Assembly: GCF_000935125.1 (NCBI RefSeq) | Contig: NZ_JRKI01000026.1 | Coordinates: 186,001 to 250,000, forward strand | Direction of reading: 5' to 3' | DNA: 64,000 nucleotides | DNA from: Streptomyces natalensis ATCC 27448 | GTDB taxonomy: Bacteria; Actinomycetota; Actinomycetes; Streptomycetales; Streptomycetaceae | In this document: positions 8,690 to 18,053 of the stretch, piece by piece | How positions within the stretch are numbered: position 1 is the first letter of the stretch | How the letters are laid out: every line of letters begins with the position of its first letter | Made by a program: the position numbers and the translations under genes | The notes under the pieces: generated by a model | What the model saw: only the letters and a program-made list of their open reading frames with translations | Database searches by the model: none | What the model was told of the DNA's origin: nothing

Positions 8690-10513
8690 ATGTCCGGAGC
8701 AACGACAGGGCCCACGTCAGCCCCCTACCTGCCGATCGCCGAGCACGGCCTGATCGGGGACCTGCACACGGCGGCGCTGGTGGGCACCGACGGAACCATC
8801 GACTGGTATTGCTGTCCCTCCTTCGACTCCCCGAGCGTCTTCGCCGCCATCCTTGACGCGGACCGCGGCGGCACGTTCGAGCTGTCCGCCGCCGTGCCGG
8901 CGGACACGAAGCAGTTCTACTTCCCGGACACCAATGTGCTGATCACCCGGTTCTTCACCGAGGACGGGCTCGGGGAGGTCCAGGACTTCATGCCCGTGGC
9001 GGACTCCATGCAGTCCGACCGCCACAGGCTGATCCGGCGGGTGGTGTGCGTCCGCGGCACCATTCCGTTCCGGGCCCGGGTGGCGCCCCGGTTCGGCTAC
9101 GGCGCCCACCCGCACACCCTGCGGATGCTGGAAGGGTCCGCCCTGTTTGCGTCCGAGGCGCTGTCGCTCACGCTGACCGCCACGGTGCCGCTGGAGTCCG
9201 ACGGGAAGGACGTCTGGACGCGATTCGCTCTCTCCCAGGGTGAGACGGCGGTCTTCGCTCTGAACCGGGTCAGCCAAGAGACTCCGCCGCGCGGCTGCCT
9301 GCTCGCCGAGGCCGAGCGGGAGTTCACGGCCACGGTCGCGTTCTGGCGGCGCTGGCTGCACCATTCCCGGTACCGCGGCCGGTGGCGGGAGATGGTGCAC
9401 CGCTCCGCCCTCACCCTCAAGCTGCTCACCTACGTGCCCACCGGCGCGATCGTGGCAGCCCCCACCACCAGCCTGCCCGAGCAGATTGGCGGCGGCCGCA
9501 ACTGGGACTACCGCTACGCGTGGGTGCGCGACTCCGCGTTCGCCGTCTACGCGCTGCTCAGGCTCGGCTTCGCCGAGGAGGCCGAAGCCTTCATGGGGTT
9601 CCTCACCCAGCACATCGAGCGGCGTGACGTCGGACCGTCCGGGCCGCTCCAGATCATGTACGGCATCGACGGACGCTCCGAACTGCCCGAGACCGAGCTG
9701 CCCCATCTGGAGGGCTACCGGGGCTCGGCGCCCGTGCGGGTCGGCAACGGTGCCGCTACCCAACTGCAGCTCGACATCTACGGCGCCCTGATCGACTCCG
9801 TGTACCTGTACGACAAGTGGTGCCAACCTCTTTCCAGCGGTCGCTGGCGTGCGGTGTGCGCTCTGGTGGACTGGGTCTGCGAGCACTGGGACCAGCCGGA
9901 CGAGGGCGTGTGGGAGACCCGCGGCGGGCGTAAGAAGTTCCTCTACTCCCGGCTGATGTGCTGGGTGGCCATCGATCGTGCGATCCGCATCGCCCAGCAC
10001 CGGAGCCTTCCCGCCGAGCTCGGCCGCTGGGGCCCGGTCCGGGACGCGATCTACTGGCGGATCATGGAAAAGGGCTGGGCGCCCAGCAGGCAGGCGTTCG
10101 TTCAGCACGAGGACGGCGACGTGCTGGACGCGGCGGTGTTGATGATGCCGCTGACCAAGTTCATCGCCCCCAACGACCCCGTGTGGCTGTCCACCCTCGA
10201 CGCCCTCGGCAACGAACTGGTCTCCGACTCCCTGGTCTGGCGCTACGACCCCGAGGCCAGCCCCGACGGGCTCGAAGGCGAGGAAGGCACCTTCTCCATC
10301 TGCTCCTTCTGGTACGTGGAGGCTCTCACTCGCGCCGGACGCCTGGACGAAGCACGCCTGGCCTTCGAGAAGATGCTCACCTACGCCAACCATGTCGGCC
10401 TGTTCGCCGAGGAGATCAGCCACACAGGAGAGCAACTCGGCAACTTCCCCCAGGCGTTCACCCACCTCGCCCTCATCAGTGCGGCCTTCAACCTCGACCG
10501 CGCCCTGGGCTGA
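8690..10513 (+). CDS. Glycoside hydrolase family 15 protein (trehalase/glucoamylase-like)
   Basis: Cytoplasmic GH15 enzyme, 607 residues, full length, with a strong AGGAGGAGG site before ATG 8690. The N-terminal beta-sandwich domain begins YLPIAEHGLIGDLHTAALVG and TDGTIDWYCCPSFDSPSVFA. The (alpha/alpha)6 catalytic barrel shows WDYRYAWVRDSAF, the region SELPETELPHLEGYRGSAPV, and the catalytic-Glu region EGEEGTFSICSFWYVEAL, ending NFPQAFTHLALISAA. Actinobacterial members of this group include GH15 trehalases, so trehalose turnover is the most likely role, but glucoamylase activity cannot be excluded. No signal peptide is seen. Confidence 0.93.
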   Translation: MSGATTGPTSAPYLPIAEHGLIGDLHTAALVGTDGTIDWYCCPSFDSPSVFAAILDADRGGTFELSAAVPADTKQFYFPDTNVLITRFFTEDGLGEVQDFMPVADSMQSDRHRLIRRVVCVRGTIPFRARVAPRFGYGAHPHTLRMLEGSALFASEALSLTLTATVPLESDGKDVWTRFALSQGETAVFALNRVSQETPPRGCLLAEAEREFTATVAFWRRWLHHSRYRGRWREMVHRSALTLKLLTYVPTGAIVAAPTTSLPEQIGGGRNWDYRYAWVRDSAFAVYALLRLGFAEEAEAFMGFLTQHIERRDVGPSGPLQIMYGIDGRSELPETELPHLEGYRGSAPVRVGNGAATQLQLDIYGALIDSVYLYDKWCQPLSSGRWRAVCALVDWVCEHWDQPDEGVWETRGGRKKFLYSRLMCWVAIDRAIRIAQHRSLPAELGRWGPVRDAIYWRIMEKGWAPSRQAFVQHEDGDVLDAAVLMMPLTKFIAPNDPVWLSTLDALGNELVSDSLVWRYDPEASPDGLEGEEGTFSICSFWYVEALTRAGRLDEARLAFEKMLTYANHVGLFAEEISHTGEQLGNFPQAFTHLALISAAFNLDRALG

Positions 10514-10930
10514 CAGGTGGCCCTCCCCCGGGACCAACCGCCGTCCCGCACCGTGGCCGTGCGAACCCCCGTTCTCCCCGCATGCTGGAAAGGGGGGAGA
10601 CGATGGAGGAAGGACTCCCGGAGCACGAGACCACGGTCAACCTGACCACCAACTGAGTCCTCATCCTGCGGGGCCACCCCGAGCAAGTGGACCACCTGCG
10701 CCGCGAACCCGAGGCTGCGGACCCGCCCCCTTACCGCCGGAACACCATGCGCCGCGGGCCCTGACACCCGCCCATCCAGCTATGAGGCTGCCGCGGGAAG
10801 GGGCCGCCGGGCGAGGTCGCGGGCCTCATCCGCGGAGAGGTCCAGCAGGTGCAGGAGCATCTCGACCATCTTGCTTGCAGTCCCGCCTTGGCCACTCCAC
10901 ACGTCGCGCTCGGCAAGATAGCGACGGTGC
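10514..10930. other. Intergenic region with possible gene remnants
   Basis: On the minus strand 10781-10930 encodes a protein-like peptide (RYLAERDVWSGQGG and MVEMLLHLLDLSADEARDLA) without a start codon, directly after the alcohol dehydrogenase stop. It may be the decapitated end of a gene once in the P450 operon. A short plus-strand ORF (10605-10656, MEEGLPEHETTVNLTTN) is also present. Neither is identifiable. Confidence 0.3.
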
Positions 10931-11968
10931 TCATACCTGGGGGGTGATGACGGCGCGTCCTTGGATCTTGCCGTCGTGCAGGAGCTGGTATGCCGCGCCG
11001 GCGCGTTCCAGGGGGAAGTGCTCGACCAGCATCTTGATCTTCTGCTGTTGGGCAAGGGTGATCACTTCGATGAGTTCGGGGATGAAGCCCCAGTAGGGGG
11101 AAGCGACCGAGCATTCGTGCGGGGGGCTCGAGAAGTCGACGGGCAGGGCCCCGCCGCCGAGACCGACGATGGTCAGGTGGCCGAGCACCCGGGCCATCTG
11201 AGCGGCCATCCGCAGAGTCGGGTCCACACCGACCATGTCCAGCACGAGCTGAGCGCCCTGCCCCCGCGTCATGTCCTTGATGCGCGTCACCGCCTGCTCG
11301 CCCGAAAGCAGCGCCTCGTCGGCGCCCATGCGCTTTGCGGTCTCCAGCTTGCCGGCGTCGGTGTCCACGGCGACGACGGTGGTCGCCGCGCTGAGCGCTC
11401 GCAGAATCTGGATGGCCATCTGGCCGAGACCACCCGCCCCGATCACCACTGCGGTCGAGCCCGGCCCCAGCAGATGCAGCGACCGCTTGACGGCGTGATA
11501 GCTGGTCAGCCCCGCGTCGCTGAGCGGGGCTGCCCCGCGGGGATCGAGGCTGCCCAGCGGGATCAGGAATCGCGACGCCGGGACCAGCAGGTACTCGGCC
11601 ATTCCGCCGTCGTGGCCGGCCAGGCCCCCGCCCAGACCGGCGGTCTCCTGGCAGTAGTTCTCCCGGCCCTCCCGGCAGTTGGCGCACAGTCCGCAGCCCC
11701 AGGGACCGTAGACGATCACCGGGTCTCCGGGCGCGAAGCCGGTGGCGCCCGGTCCCAGCGTCTCCACCCACCCCGCATTCTCATGGCCGAGTGTGAAGGG
11801 CAGCCTCGTGTCGTCTCCAGGTGCGGGTGCCTGCATGATGTGCAGATCGGAGTGGCAGGCACCGGCGCCCGCGACCTTCACCAGGACCTGCCCCGCCCCG
11901 GGCTCGGGCACCGGTGCCTCGCGCAGCTCGGGTGGTTGTTGCCACTCGACCAGTTGAAAAGCCCTCAT
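10931..11968 (-). CDS. Zinc-dependent alcohol dehydrogenase
   Basis: Medium-chain dehydrogenase of 345 residues. Catalytic zinc ligands are in GACHSDLHIM and GHENAG; the structural-zinc lobe has four cysteines in CGLCANCREGRENYC. The Rossmann motif is VVIGAGGLGQMAIQ, followed by an Asp in VVAVDTD that favours NAD. It is the last gene of the ferredoxin-reductase-P450 operon, 23 bp after the P450 stop, so it probably oxidises the alcohol produced by the P450. The natural substrate is unknown. Confidence 0.93.
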   Translation of the reverse strand: MRAFQLVEWQQPPELREAPVPEPGAGQVLVKVAGAGACHSDLHIMQAPAPGDDTRLPFTLGHENAGWVETLGPGATGFAPGDPVIVYGPWGCGLCANCREGRENYCQETAGLGGGLAGHDGGMAEYLLVPASRFLIPLGSLDPRGAAPLSDAGLTSYHAVKRSLHLLGPGSTAVVIGAGGLGQMAIQILRALSAATTVVAVDTDAGKLETAKRMGADEALLSGEQAVTRIKDMTRGQGAQLVLDMVGVDPTLRMAAQMARVLGHLTIVGLGGGALPVDFSSPPHECSVASPYWGFIPELIEVITLAQQQKIKMLVEHFPLERAGAAYQLLHDGKIQGRAVITPQV

Positions 11969-11991
11969 GGCGATTCCTTTGCGCGAGCTGG

Positions 11992-13215
11992 TCAGTCGCG
12001 GATTCCGTCGATGTCGAGCAGGACGTGGCGTGGGCCGCGGAAGATCTGGTTGCGGCGATACGGCGGCGGATCCTCGACGAGCCGCGGGTTCTCCACGCGG
12101 CGGAGGAACTCGCCGAGCGCGATCTGGACCTCGAGCCGCGCGAGCGGCGCGCCGAAGCAGTAGTGGATGCCCTGGCTGAAGCCGACGTGCTGGTTGTCGG
12201 GGCGTTCGATGTGTGGCTCGTCGGGGTTCTCGAATCGTTCGGGGTCGCGGTTCGCCGAGCCGTAGGCGATGAAGAGGGGCGCACCCTTCGGAATGGTGGT
12301 GCCGGCAATGTCGATGTCCTCCAGCGCTGCCCGGGTGTGCCAGATCTGGACCGACGACTCCAGGCGCAGGAACTCCTCGATGCCGGGCACGAGCAGCTCC
12401 GGCTGGTGGCGCAGCTGCTCGTGGACGTGGGGGTGGCGCAGCATGGTGAGAACGCTGTGGGCGATCAGGTTGACCGAGGTCTCATGCCCGGCGAAGAGCA
12501 GCAGCAGGGCATCGCTGATGATCACATCCTGGGGCAGGCGCCCCTCGGGGCCGTCGTCGTTGACCATCGCCGAGTACATGCCCGGGCCGGGCTGCTCGGC
12601 GTACTGGTGAAGCAGGTCGGCCAGGAACTGCCGGATGCCGGTCACCGCATCGGGGACGCGCTGCGCCCGGCGCTGCTGCTCCGGGTCGTTCGCCTCCGGC
12701 CCGAAATCGATCCCGTCCAGGGCGGTCTCGATCCAGTCGTGGAAAAGCGGTATGGCTTCCAGCGGTACGCCCAGGACCTTGCAGATCATGGTCGCGGGCA
12801 GCGGGAAGGCGAACTCGTCGACGAGGTCGATCCGGGTCTTGCCCTCCATCTGGTCCAGCAGCTCGGCGGTGAGGCGGCGGATCTCGGGCTCGAAGTCAGC
12901 GACCATGTGGGGGCACTCGGGCGGGCCGAAGTGCCGCGTCATCCGGCGGCGATCCACGTCGTGCTGGGGCGGGTCCACAGTGATGATCGATCCCTCGAGG
13001 GGATTGTCGGGCTGGTCCGGCTCGGGGCGTTTCCTCGGATCCGAGGTGACGCGCAGGTCGTGCAGCAACTGGACGACCTCCCGATAGGTGCTGACGACGT
13101 ACGAGCCGTCCGGCTGGCGCGCCACCGGGGTCTTGCGCAGCTCTTCGTAGAAGGGGTACGGATTGGCGCGGTTGGCGTAGCGGAGCGACTGCTGCCAGGG
13201 CGTTTCCTCGGCCAT
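11992..13215 (-). CDS. Cytochrome P450
   Basis: Bacterial class I cytochrome P450, 407 residues from ATG 13215 (MAEETPWQQSLRYAN); the open frame extends upstream without homology. The I-helix oxygen-activation motif AGHETS is at residues 242-247, the ExxR motif is EFLR at 281-284 (also readable as EEFLR), and the heme-binding loop FSQGIHYCFG is at 346-355 with Cys353 as thiolate ligand. Its own ferredoxin and ferredoxin reductase are encoded immediately upstream, giving a complete electron-transfer chain in one operon. The combination with an alcohol dehydrogenase suggests catabolic hydroxylation (for example of a terpene or fatty acid) rather than late-stage tailoring, but that is inference. 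Confidence 0.96.
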   Translation of the reverse strand: MAEETPWQQSLRYANRANPYPFYEELRKTPVARQPDGSYVVSTYREVVQLLHDLRVTSDPRKRPEPDQPDNPLEGSIITVDPPQHDVDRRRMTRHFGPPECPHMVADFEPEIRRLTAELLDQMEGKTRIDLVDEFAFPLPATMICKVLGVPLEAIPLFHDWIETALDGIDFGPEANDPEQQRRAQRVPDAVTGIRQFLADLLHQYAEQPGPGMYSAMVNDDGPEGRLPQDVIISDALLLLFAGHETSVNLIAHSVLTMLRHPHVHEQLRHQPELLVPGIEEFLRLESSVQIWHTRAALEDIDIAGTTIPKGAPLFIAYGSANRDPERFENPDEPHIERPDNQHVGFSQGIHYCFGAPLARLEVQIALGEFLRRVENPRLVEDPPPYRRNQIFRGPRHVLLDIDGIRD

Positions 13216-13274
13216 GATGGTGTTCTTCTTCCTGGGTGCGCGGGCCGGTGGGTCGCTTCGTCGCGAGGGGTGCT

Positions 13275-14675
13275 TCAGCGTCGGGGCCGGAACACGGCCT
13301 TGCGCTCGCTCGGATCGTGGCCGGTCAGGACGACTTCGGGTATCGCCGTCGGGACACCCAGCTCCGGGAACTGGGCGGGTATCGGCTTGGTGTCGTCGGG
13401 CCGGTCCCAGCCCGGTGGCGGGGGCGGGAACGGACCCGATTCCTCGATCAGCTGCCCGTAGTACTCCAGCCACTTACCGTGATTGAAGGTGACGGCGGCG
13501 ACGATGCGGCCCCGGCGGCCGTAGGCGGCGGCGAAGCGGCGCTCCTCGACCGATCCTTGCGTAAAGACGATCTCGTCGCCGAAGGACGGCACGCCGACGG
13601 ACTTGATGTTGACGCCGAACTGGCCGGACCAGAAGCCGGGCAGCAACAGGTGCGGGCGGTAGTGGGGCTCGAGGTTCACCATGTTGTGCGCCGCGGCCTG
13701 GGCGCCGAGGACGGCGTTGTCCCAGTGCTCCATCGCGAGGAACTGATACTCGTACAGCACGTGGGGCGCGCGCGCCACATCCCCCGCCACATAGACGCTG
13801 TCGGTCACCACGCCGTTGATATCGAAGGCCCGACCGCCCGCGTCGCAGCCGACGCCCCAGAAACCGGACGCCAGCCCGGAGCCCTCCAGCCACTCCACAT
13901 TGCGGATCGACCCCAGCGAGGCCACCACCACGTCGGCCTCAACGGTGGTCCCGTCCGAGAACCGAGCACGCCGCACGTGCCCGTCGGCGTCACCCTCCAG
14001 CGACGACACGCCCACCCCGCAGCGCAGGTCCACTCCATGGTCGCGCTGCATCTCCGCCGCGATCTCGCCGATCACCCCGCCGAGCGCGCCGACCAGCGGC
14101 GCCGAGCCCCGCTCGGCGACAGTCACCGGGAGATCGAGTTCCCGGCAGACGGAGGCCATCTCCGAGCCGATGAACCCGGCACCGATGATCAGGACCCGTG
14201 ACGGCCGCGCGGCCAGCGCCTGTTGAAGTCGCGCAGCATCATCACGCGAGCGCAGCGTGTACACGCCCTCCAGGGCGGCTTCGGCCGGGTTGGGCCACTG
14301 GCGCGCGCGGGTGCCCGTGGCGATCAGCACCCGGTCGTACGGGACCTGCTCGCCGTCCTCCAGACGTACCTGCTTGGTTGCCCGGTCCAGCCCGGTGGCT
14401 GCCACCCCCAGCCGCCACTGCGCATCCACTTCTCGCAAGCGGGGCAGCTTGGTGTGGTCGGCCGGCACCCACCCTTTGAGTACCTGCTTGGACAGTGGGG
14501 GACGGTCGTAGGGCTCATGCGGCTCGTCCCCGATGATGGTCAGAGGCCCGCTGAAGCCTTCCTCACGCAAGGTTTCAGCGGCCCGCAGTCCCGCCAGGGA
14601 GGCGCCGACGATGACGATCCGGGCGTTGGCCCTGAACTTGCGCACCACCTCCGCGACCATTGCGGGCACCGTCAT
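13275..14675 (-). CDS. NAD(P)H:ferredoxin reductase (FAD)
   Basis: Putidaredoxin-reductase-like flavoprotein that passes electrons from NAD(P)H to the adjacent ferredoxin. Landmarks: FAD-binding IVIVGASLAGLRAAE (residues about 20-34), PYDRPPLSKQVL, the NAD-binding VLIIGAGFIGSEMAS, and VYVAGDVARAPH. At 466 residues it is about 50-60 longer than typical relatives; the excess is a Pro-rich C-terminal tail (PPPPPGWDRPDDTKPIP onward). Its start overlaps the ferredoxin stop by 4 bp (ATGA), so the two are translationally coupled. Confidence 0.93.
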   Translation of the reverse strand: MTVPAMVAEVVRKFRANARIVIVGASLAGLRAAETLREEGFSGPLTIIGDEPHEPYDRPPLSKQVLKGWVPADHTKLPRLREVDAQWRLGVAATGLDRATKQVRLEDGEQVPYDRVLIATGTRARQWPNPAEAALEGVYTLRSRDDAARLQQALAARPSRVLIIGAGFIGSEMASVCRELDLPVTVAERGSAPLVGALGGVIGEIAAEMQRDHGVDLRCGVGVSSLEGDADGHVRRARFSDGTTVEADVVVASLGSIRNVEWLEGSGLASGFWGVGCDAGGRAFDINGVVTDSVYVAGDVARAPHVLYEYQFLAMEHWDNAVLGAQAAAHNMVNLEPHYRPHLLLPGFWSGQFGVNIKSVGVPSFGDEIVFTQGSVEERRFAAAYGRRGRIVAAVTFNHGKWLEYYGQLIEESGPFPPPPPGWDRPDDTKPIPAQFPELGVPTAIPEVVLTGHDPSERKAVFRPRR

Positions 14676-14890
14676 GGCGTCACGCTCCGCTCCGCGCCTT
14701 CCAGGCGGTCGATCACGATCGCTTGCACCGGGCAGGCGGCAGCGGCCCGCTGAACCCGCAGGCGCTGCTCGTCATCCGGGTTCGGCTCGTAGGTGAGCGT
14801 CTCGTCACCACTCAGTCTGAAGACCTCGTGGGCCAGAAACACGCACTGTGCGTATCCCTGGCAGCGATTCAGGTCCACGACGATCCGCAT
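14672..14890 (-). CDS. Ferredoxin (P450 partner, probably 3Fe-4S)
   Basis: Small iron-sulfur protein of 72 residues from ATG 14890 (MRIVVDLNRCQGYAQCVFLA). Cysteines are arranged C-x5-C with a downstream ACPVQAI, the pattern of single-cluster [3Fe-4S]-type ferredoxins that serve actinobacterial P450s, lacking the fourth ligand of a normal CxxCxxC motif. First gene of the operon ferredoxin-reductase-P450-dehydrogenase. An in-frame ATG at 14944 is less likely. Confidence 0.93.
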   Translation of the reverse strand: MRIVVDLNRCQGYAQCVFLAHEVFRLSGDETLTYEPNPDDEQRLRVQRAAAACPVQAIVIDRLEGAERSVTP

Positions 14891-15707
14891 GGCGGACTCC
14901 TTCCGTCCTGTCTCCGGCCCCACAGCGACCATCGACGCGGTCATTCGTCTCCGCCGCAGTCATCAGGGCCCATCAGGCCCTTTCGGTCGGGTAACCCGGC
15001 TGCACAGCCGACCGGTTGCACCAGCCGAGCCACCCGGCTGAGCGCCCATGTGTCGGATCTTGTTCGCCCCGGCGGTTCCTTCGCAGGACGCTTATGGCCG
15101 GTGGGCGTCACAGCCCGGAGGCCGCGGTCCACACACGACGGCCTGGGCGTCAAGGCGATGCAGATGATCCCTTATAAAAGGAATTATTCGCCTCATACTC
15201 CATGACCACAAATCCGCTACTGCCAGGGAAAATGTGCTCGGTACCGGGTATTCCAGCCCGCCACCGGCGGCGTTCGCGGTCACGGCAGTGCAGCGACCAG
15301 GTGCGCGTGGCTGTCGCCAGCGGCCTGCGTGGTCCCATTGAGGGCTGGTTTGTGAACACGGCCGTCGAAGAGGGCGGAGGCTTCGCAGTTGCCTTCCCAG
15401 ATCTTGCCGCCGGCCTTGTCCTGCGGGGCAGAGAGCATCCGCAGCCAACACGCGCCATGGTCAGGATGCACGGCGTGGCTGCTGAGGGTTCGGCCGTGCC
15501 GGCCCCAGACTTCCGGGCCATCGACGGTCGGTTCTTCTGCCGCGCCGCCAAGGCCCCCGTCCCGCCGAGCCCGGCCCCCGGCCACCGCCGTATTCGTGGG
15601 AATTCCGAGCGACGAACCGTCTGTTTTCGCCGGGCCATACAGAGCCGATGGGGGGACTATGGAGGTGAACTGAACCGACCACCCTGTTCCTGAGAGGAGC
15701 AGACGGT
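14891..15707. other. Intergenic region, no supported gene
   Basis: This 0.8-kb stretch holds the promoter of the P450 operon at its left end. A locally AT-rich segment around 15165-15200 (CCTTATAAAAGGAATTATTC) could be a promoter or operator. ORFs on both strands are open but lack recognisable sequence; the minus-strand peptide HGACWLRMLSAPQDKAGG (near 15430) is the most protein-like and may be a relic. I assign nothing. Confidence 0.4.
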
Positions 15708-16391
15708 ATGGCCTCCTCTTCCTTCGATTCCTCAGACGCCGGCCCTCCGCGCGGCACCGAGCCACAGGACGCCTCCGGCACCGAAAGCCTGGGTGGCTTG
15801 GCCAACATGGGCTGGCAGGCCCTTCTCACCATGGGCCTGGCTGCCATCGCACTGGGTGTCGTGGTCCTTGCCTGGCCACAGGAGACGCTGCGGGTCGTCG
15901 GCGTGCTCTTCGGCGTCTATCTGCTGGTCATCGGTGTCTTCCAGCTGGCCGCCGCCTTCGGCACGCATGTCCCCCGGCATCTTCGGGCGCTGCATTTCCT
16001 CACCGGTGCGCTCTCCGTCCTCCTCGGCCTGATCTGCTTCCGGGGCACGCTGGAGTCGATTCTGCTGCTCGCACTGTGGATCGGCTTCGGTTGGCTGGTG
16101 CGCGGCATCATGGTGACAGCAACGGCTGCCTCCGCACCCCGGGAGATGCCGGCACGAGGCTGGATGCTGTTCTCCGGAATCATCGGCTTGCTGGCAGGCA
16201 CCGTGCTGATCGTCGCACCGTTCACCTCGATCGCCGCGCTCACCCTGACGGTGAGCATCATGGCCATAGTCCTCGGGGTGGTTGAGGTCTTCCACGCCAT
16301 AAGGATGCGGGCCGACGTCGGCCGCCTCGCTCCCGGCACTACTGCCCAGCGACGGCCGCTGTTCCACTCCCGGCCGCACCCCCAGCACTGA
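15708..16391 (+). CDS. HdeD-family (DUF308) membrane protein
   Basis: Integral membrane protein of 227 residues with a hydrophilic N-terminus of about 35 residues followed by six predicted hydrophobic helices (e.g. ALLTMGLAAIALGVVVLAW, VVGVLFGVYLLVIGVFQLA, ALTLTVSIMAIVLGVVEVF). The paired-helix pattern is that of HdeD-like proteins, linked in enterics to acid resistance but of unknown role in Streptomyces. GAGAGGAG ribosome-binding site before ATG 15708. It is followed 50 bp later by the lipid-kinase-like gene, so the two may form one unit. Confidence 0.88.
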   Translation: MASSSFDSSDAGPPRGTEPQDASGTESLGGLANMGWQALLTMGLAAIALGVVVLAWPQETLRVVGVLFGVYLLVIGVFQLAAAFGTHVPRHLRALHFLTGALSVLLGLICFRGTLESILLLALWIGFGWLVRGIMVTATAASAPREMPARGWMLFSGIIGLLAGTVLIVAPFTSIAALTLTVSIMAIVLGVVEVFHAIRMRADVGRLAPGTTAQRRPLFHSRPHPQH

Positions 16392-16441
16392 TTTCTTGCG
16401 ACTGCCATGCTCCGCTGAGTGCGGCAAAAGTGGGTGTGGTG

Positions 16442-17401
16442 ATGGCTGGAGCTGAGGCGCGTACCCGGGTAGTGGTCGTGATGAATCCACGCTCGGGCGG
16501 CGGCAGTCCTGCTCGTTTCGACCTGGCCAACCAGGTCGAGGGCATGGGAGCGCGGGTCTGGTCGACCAGTGTCGATGACGACGCGGCGTCACTCGCGAGG
16601 CTCGCCGTCCGGGAGGGGGCTGAGGTACTGGGGGTGGCGGGCGGAGATGGAACGATATCGGCCGTGGCTGCGGTGGCCGCCGACACGGATCGGCCGTTGC
16701 TGGTGCTCCCGGCAGGCACGCGCAACCACTTCGCCCGGGATCTTGGCCTCGACATCCGCAACCCGGTGTCCTCACTGAGCGCCCTGACCGATGGCGTGCC
16801 CACCCGTGTGGATCTCGGCTTGGTAGGCCCGCGCGTCTTCATCAACAACGTCTCTTTCGGCCCCTACGCCGACGCCTTGCTGGACCCTGGGTACCGGGAG
16901 GACAAGGTGCGTGCCCTCGCTTCGGTCACACCCGATTACCTCACAGGAAGGCAATGCGTCGAAGCCGACGTGGACACCCCGCGGGGAGCCGTCCACTTCC
17001 CGCAAGTGGTGCTGGTCTCCAACAACCCTTACCACATCGCCACTCCCCGCTACCTGGGGCGTCGCTTCACGCTCGCCTCAGGACTGCTCGGCGCCATCGT
17101 GCTGAAGCGTCCGACCGACACCCCACCAGACCTCCTCCGGCACCTGCGCAGTGAGCTGCTGCGGCAGCAGCCCCCAGGTACGGCAGGTGATGCGGCGAGC
17201 GCCTGGAGGGCGGCCAGCATCACGTTGCGCGGCCGGGGCCGGCAACTGGATGCAGGGATCGATGGCGAAGCCGTAACGCTGCCTCTTCCGGTCACGTGCG
17301 AAACCTGGCCAGGTGGACTGCAAGTGCTGCTGCCGAGAGACCGGCCAGGAATCCCATCGGAGCCGGTGCCCGGGCTCCCGCGAGCACCGCGTGGCCCCTG
17401 A
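16442..17401 (+). CDS. Diacylglycerol kinase-family (DAGK-cat) protein
   Basis: Lipid kinase-like protein of about 319 residues. The nucleotide-binding N-terminal domain shows VVVMNPRSGGG, the diagnostic GGDGT in GVAGGDGTISAVAAV, and LPAGTRNHFARDLGLD. The second domain includes FINNVSFGPYADALLDPGYRE and QLDAGIDGEAVTLP. Relatives phosphorylate diacylglycerol, sphingosine or polyprenols; the substrate here is not deducible. I choose ATG 16442; a GTG at 16430 is in frame and also possible. Confidence 0.9.
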   Translation: MAGAEARTRVVVVMNPRSGGGSPARFDLANQVEGMGARVWSTSVDDDAASLARLAVREGAEVLGVAGGDGTISAVAAVAADTDRPLLVLPAGTRNHFARDLGLDIRNPVSSLSALTDGVPTRVDLGLVGPRVFINNVSFGPYADALLDPGYREDKVRALASVTPDYLTGRQCVEADVDTPRGAVHFPQVVLVSNNPYHIATPRYLGRRFTLASGLLGAIVLKRPTDTPPDLLRHLRSELLRQQPPGTAGDAASAWRAASITLRGRGRQLDAGIDGEAVTLPLPVTCETWPGGLQVLLPRDRPGIPSEPVPGLPRAPRGP

Positions 17402-17470
17402 AGACAGACAGACAACGGCGAAGGTCCCCACCGCGAACTGGAGTTCTCGTGGTCGTCGCAACACCCCAGC

Positions 17471-17867
17471 TCAGGGGATGCGATGGAGCGGGCGAGGGTA
17501 GGGCCTCTGAACGGTGCCGGACATTTGGGTTGGAAGTAATCGGGCCGGCGCAGGTATGGGCTCGGAGTGGGCGGCATCATGCAGAGCGGCGAGGAGACGT
17601 TCGGTGGTGCTGGGCTCCTGATCGTTGAGGGAGGTGAGCGAGACGTCGGGCTGCTCCGGGACGGCAGCGCGGGACGCGGTGTCCGCGAGGGTGGAGGTGA
17701 TCAAATGCAGGCCCCGTTCGCCGGGCGATCCGGGCCTGCGCCGCGTAGCCGGGAGCCCGCGGCCAAGTCGTGCGGGGAGGCAGCGTCCTCGCCTGAAGCG
17801 CCTCCACAGCGCGAACCCTGCGACGCAGCTCAGCTGCGCTCACCGATGCTGTTGACGTCGTGCTCAC
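17471..17867 (-). pseudogene. Frameshifted conserved-looking hypothetical gene
   Basis: Reading leftwards from a GTG at 17867 with a GGGGGA site, the frame gives VSTTSTASVSAAELRRRVRA, VEALQARTLPPRTTW and GYAAQARIARR. It then loses frame near 17720. The next frame resumes as ERGLHLITSTLADTASR and continues VPEQPDVSLTSLNDQEPS to a stop at 17471. The join reads naturally if one base is added or removed at the CCCGGCGAACGG segment. The family is not known to me; the two halves look like one Streptomyces small protein. It could equally be annotated as a 77-residue ORF starting at 17704. Confidence 0.45.
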
Positions 17868-18053
17868 TCGTTCCCCCACTGCTGTTTGGTATGCCGGCTC
17901 ATGGCATGCACCGTAGGCACAGGTCAGAACACAACTCGAACCAGCGAACGGAGCCGGCCTCAGAGCCTTATGCCTCCGGCGGGTCCTCCCTCGGAGGGGG
18001 AGGGGCTGGTCGTGAGGCTGCCGCGCCGTCGTGGTTGAGGTAGAGGGGGCGGG

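Noticed and set aside
8717..10537. A 606-codon minus-strand ORF opposite the GH15 gene
   Set aside because: Antisense shadow with no domain; the plus-strand GH15 frame has full-length homology and a ribosome-binding site.
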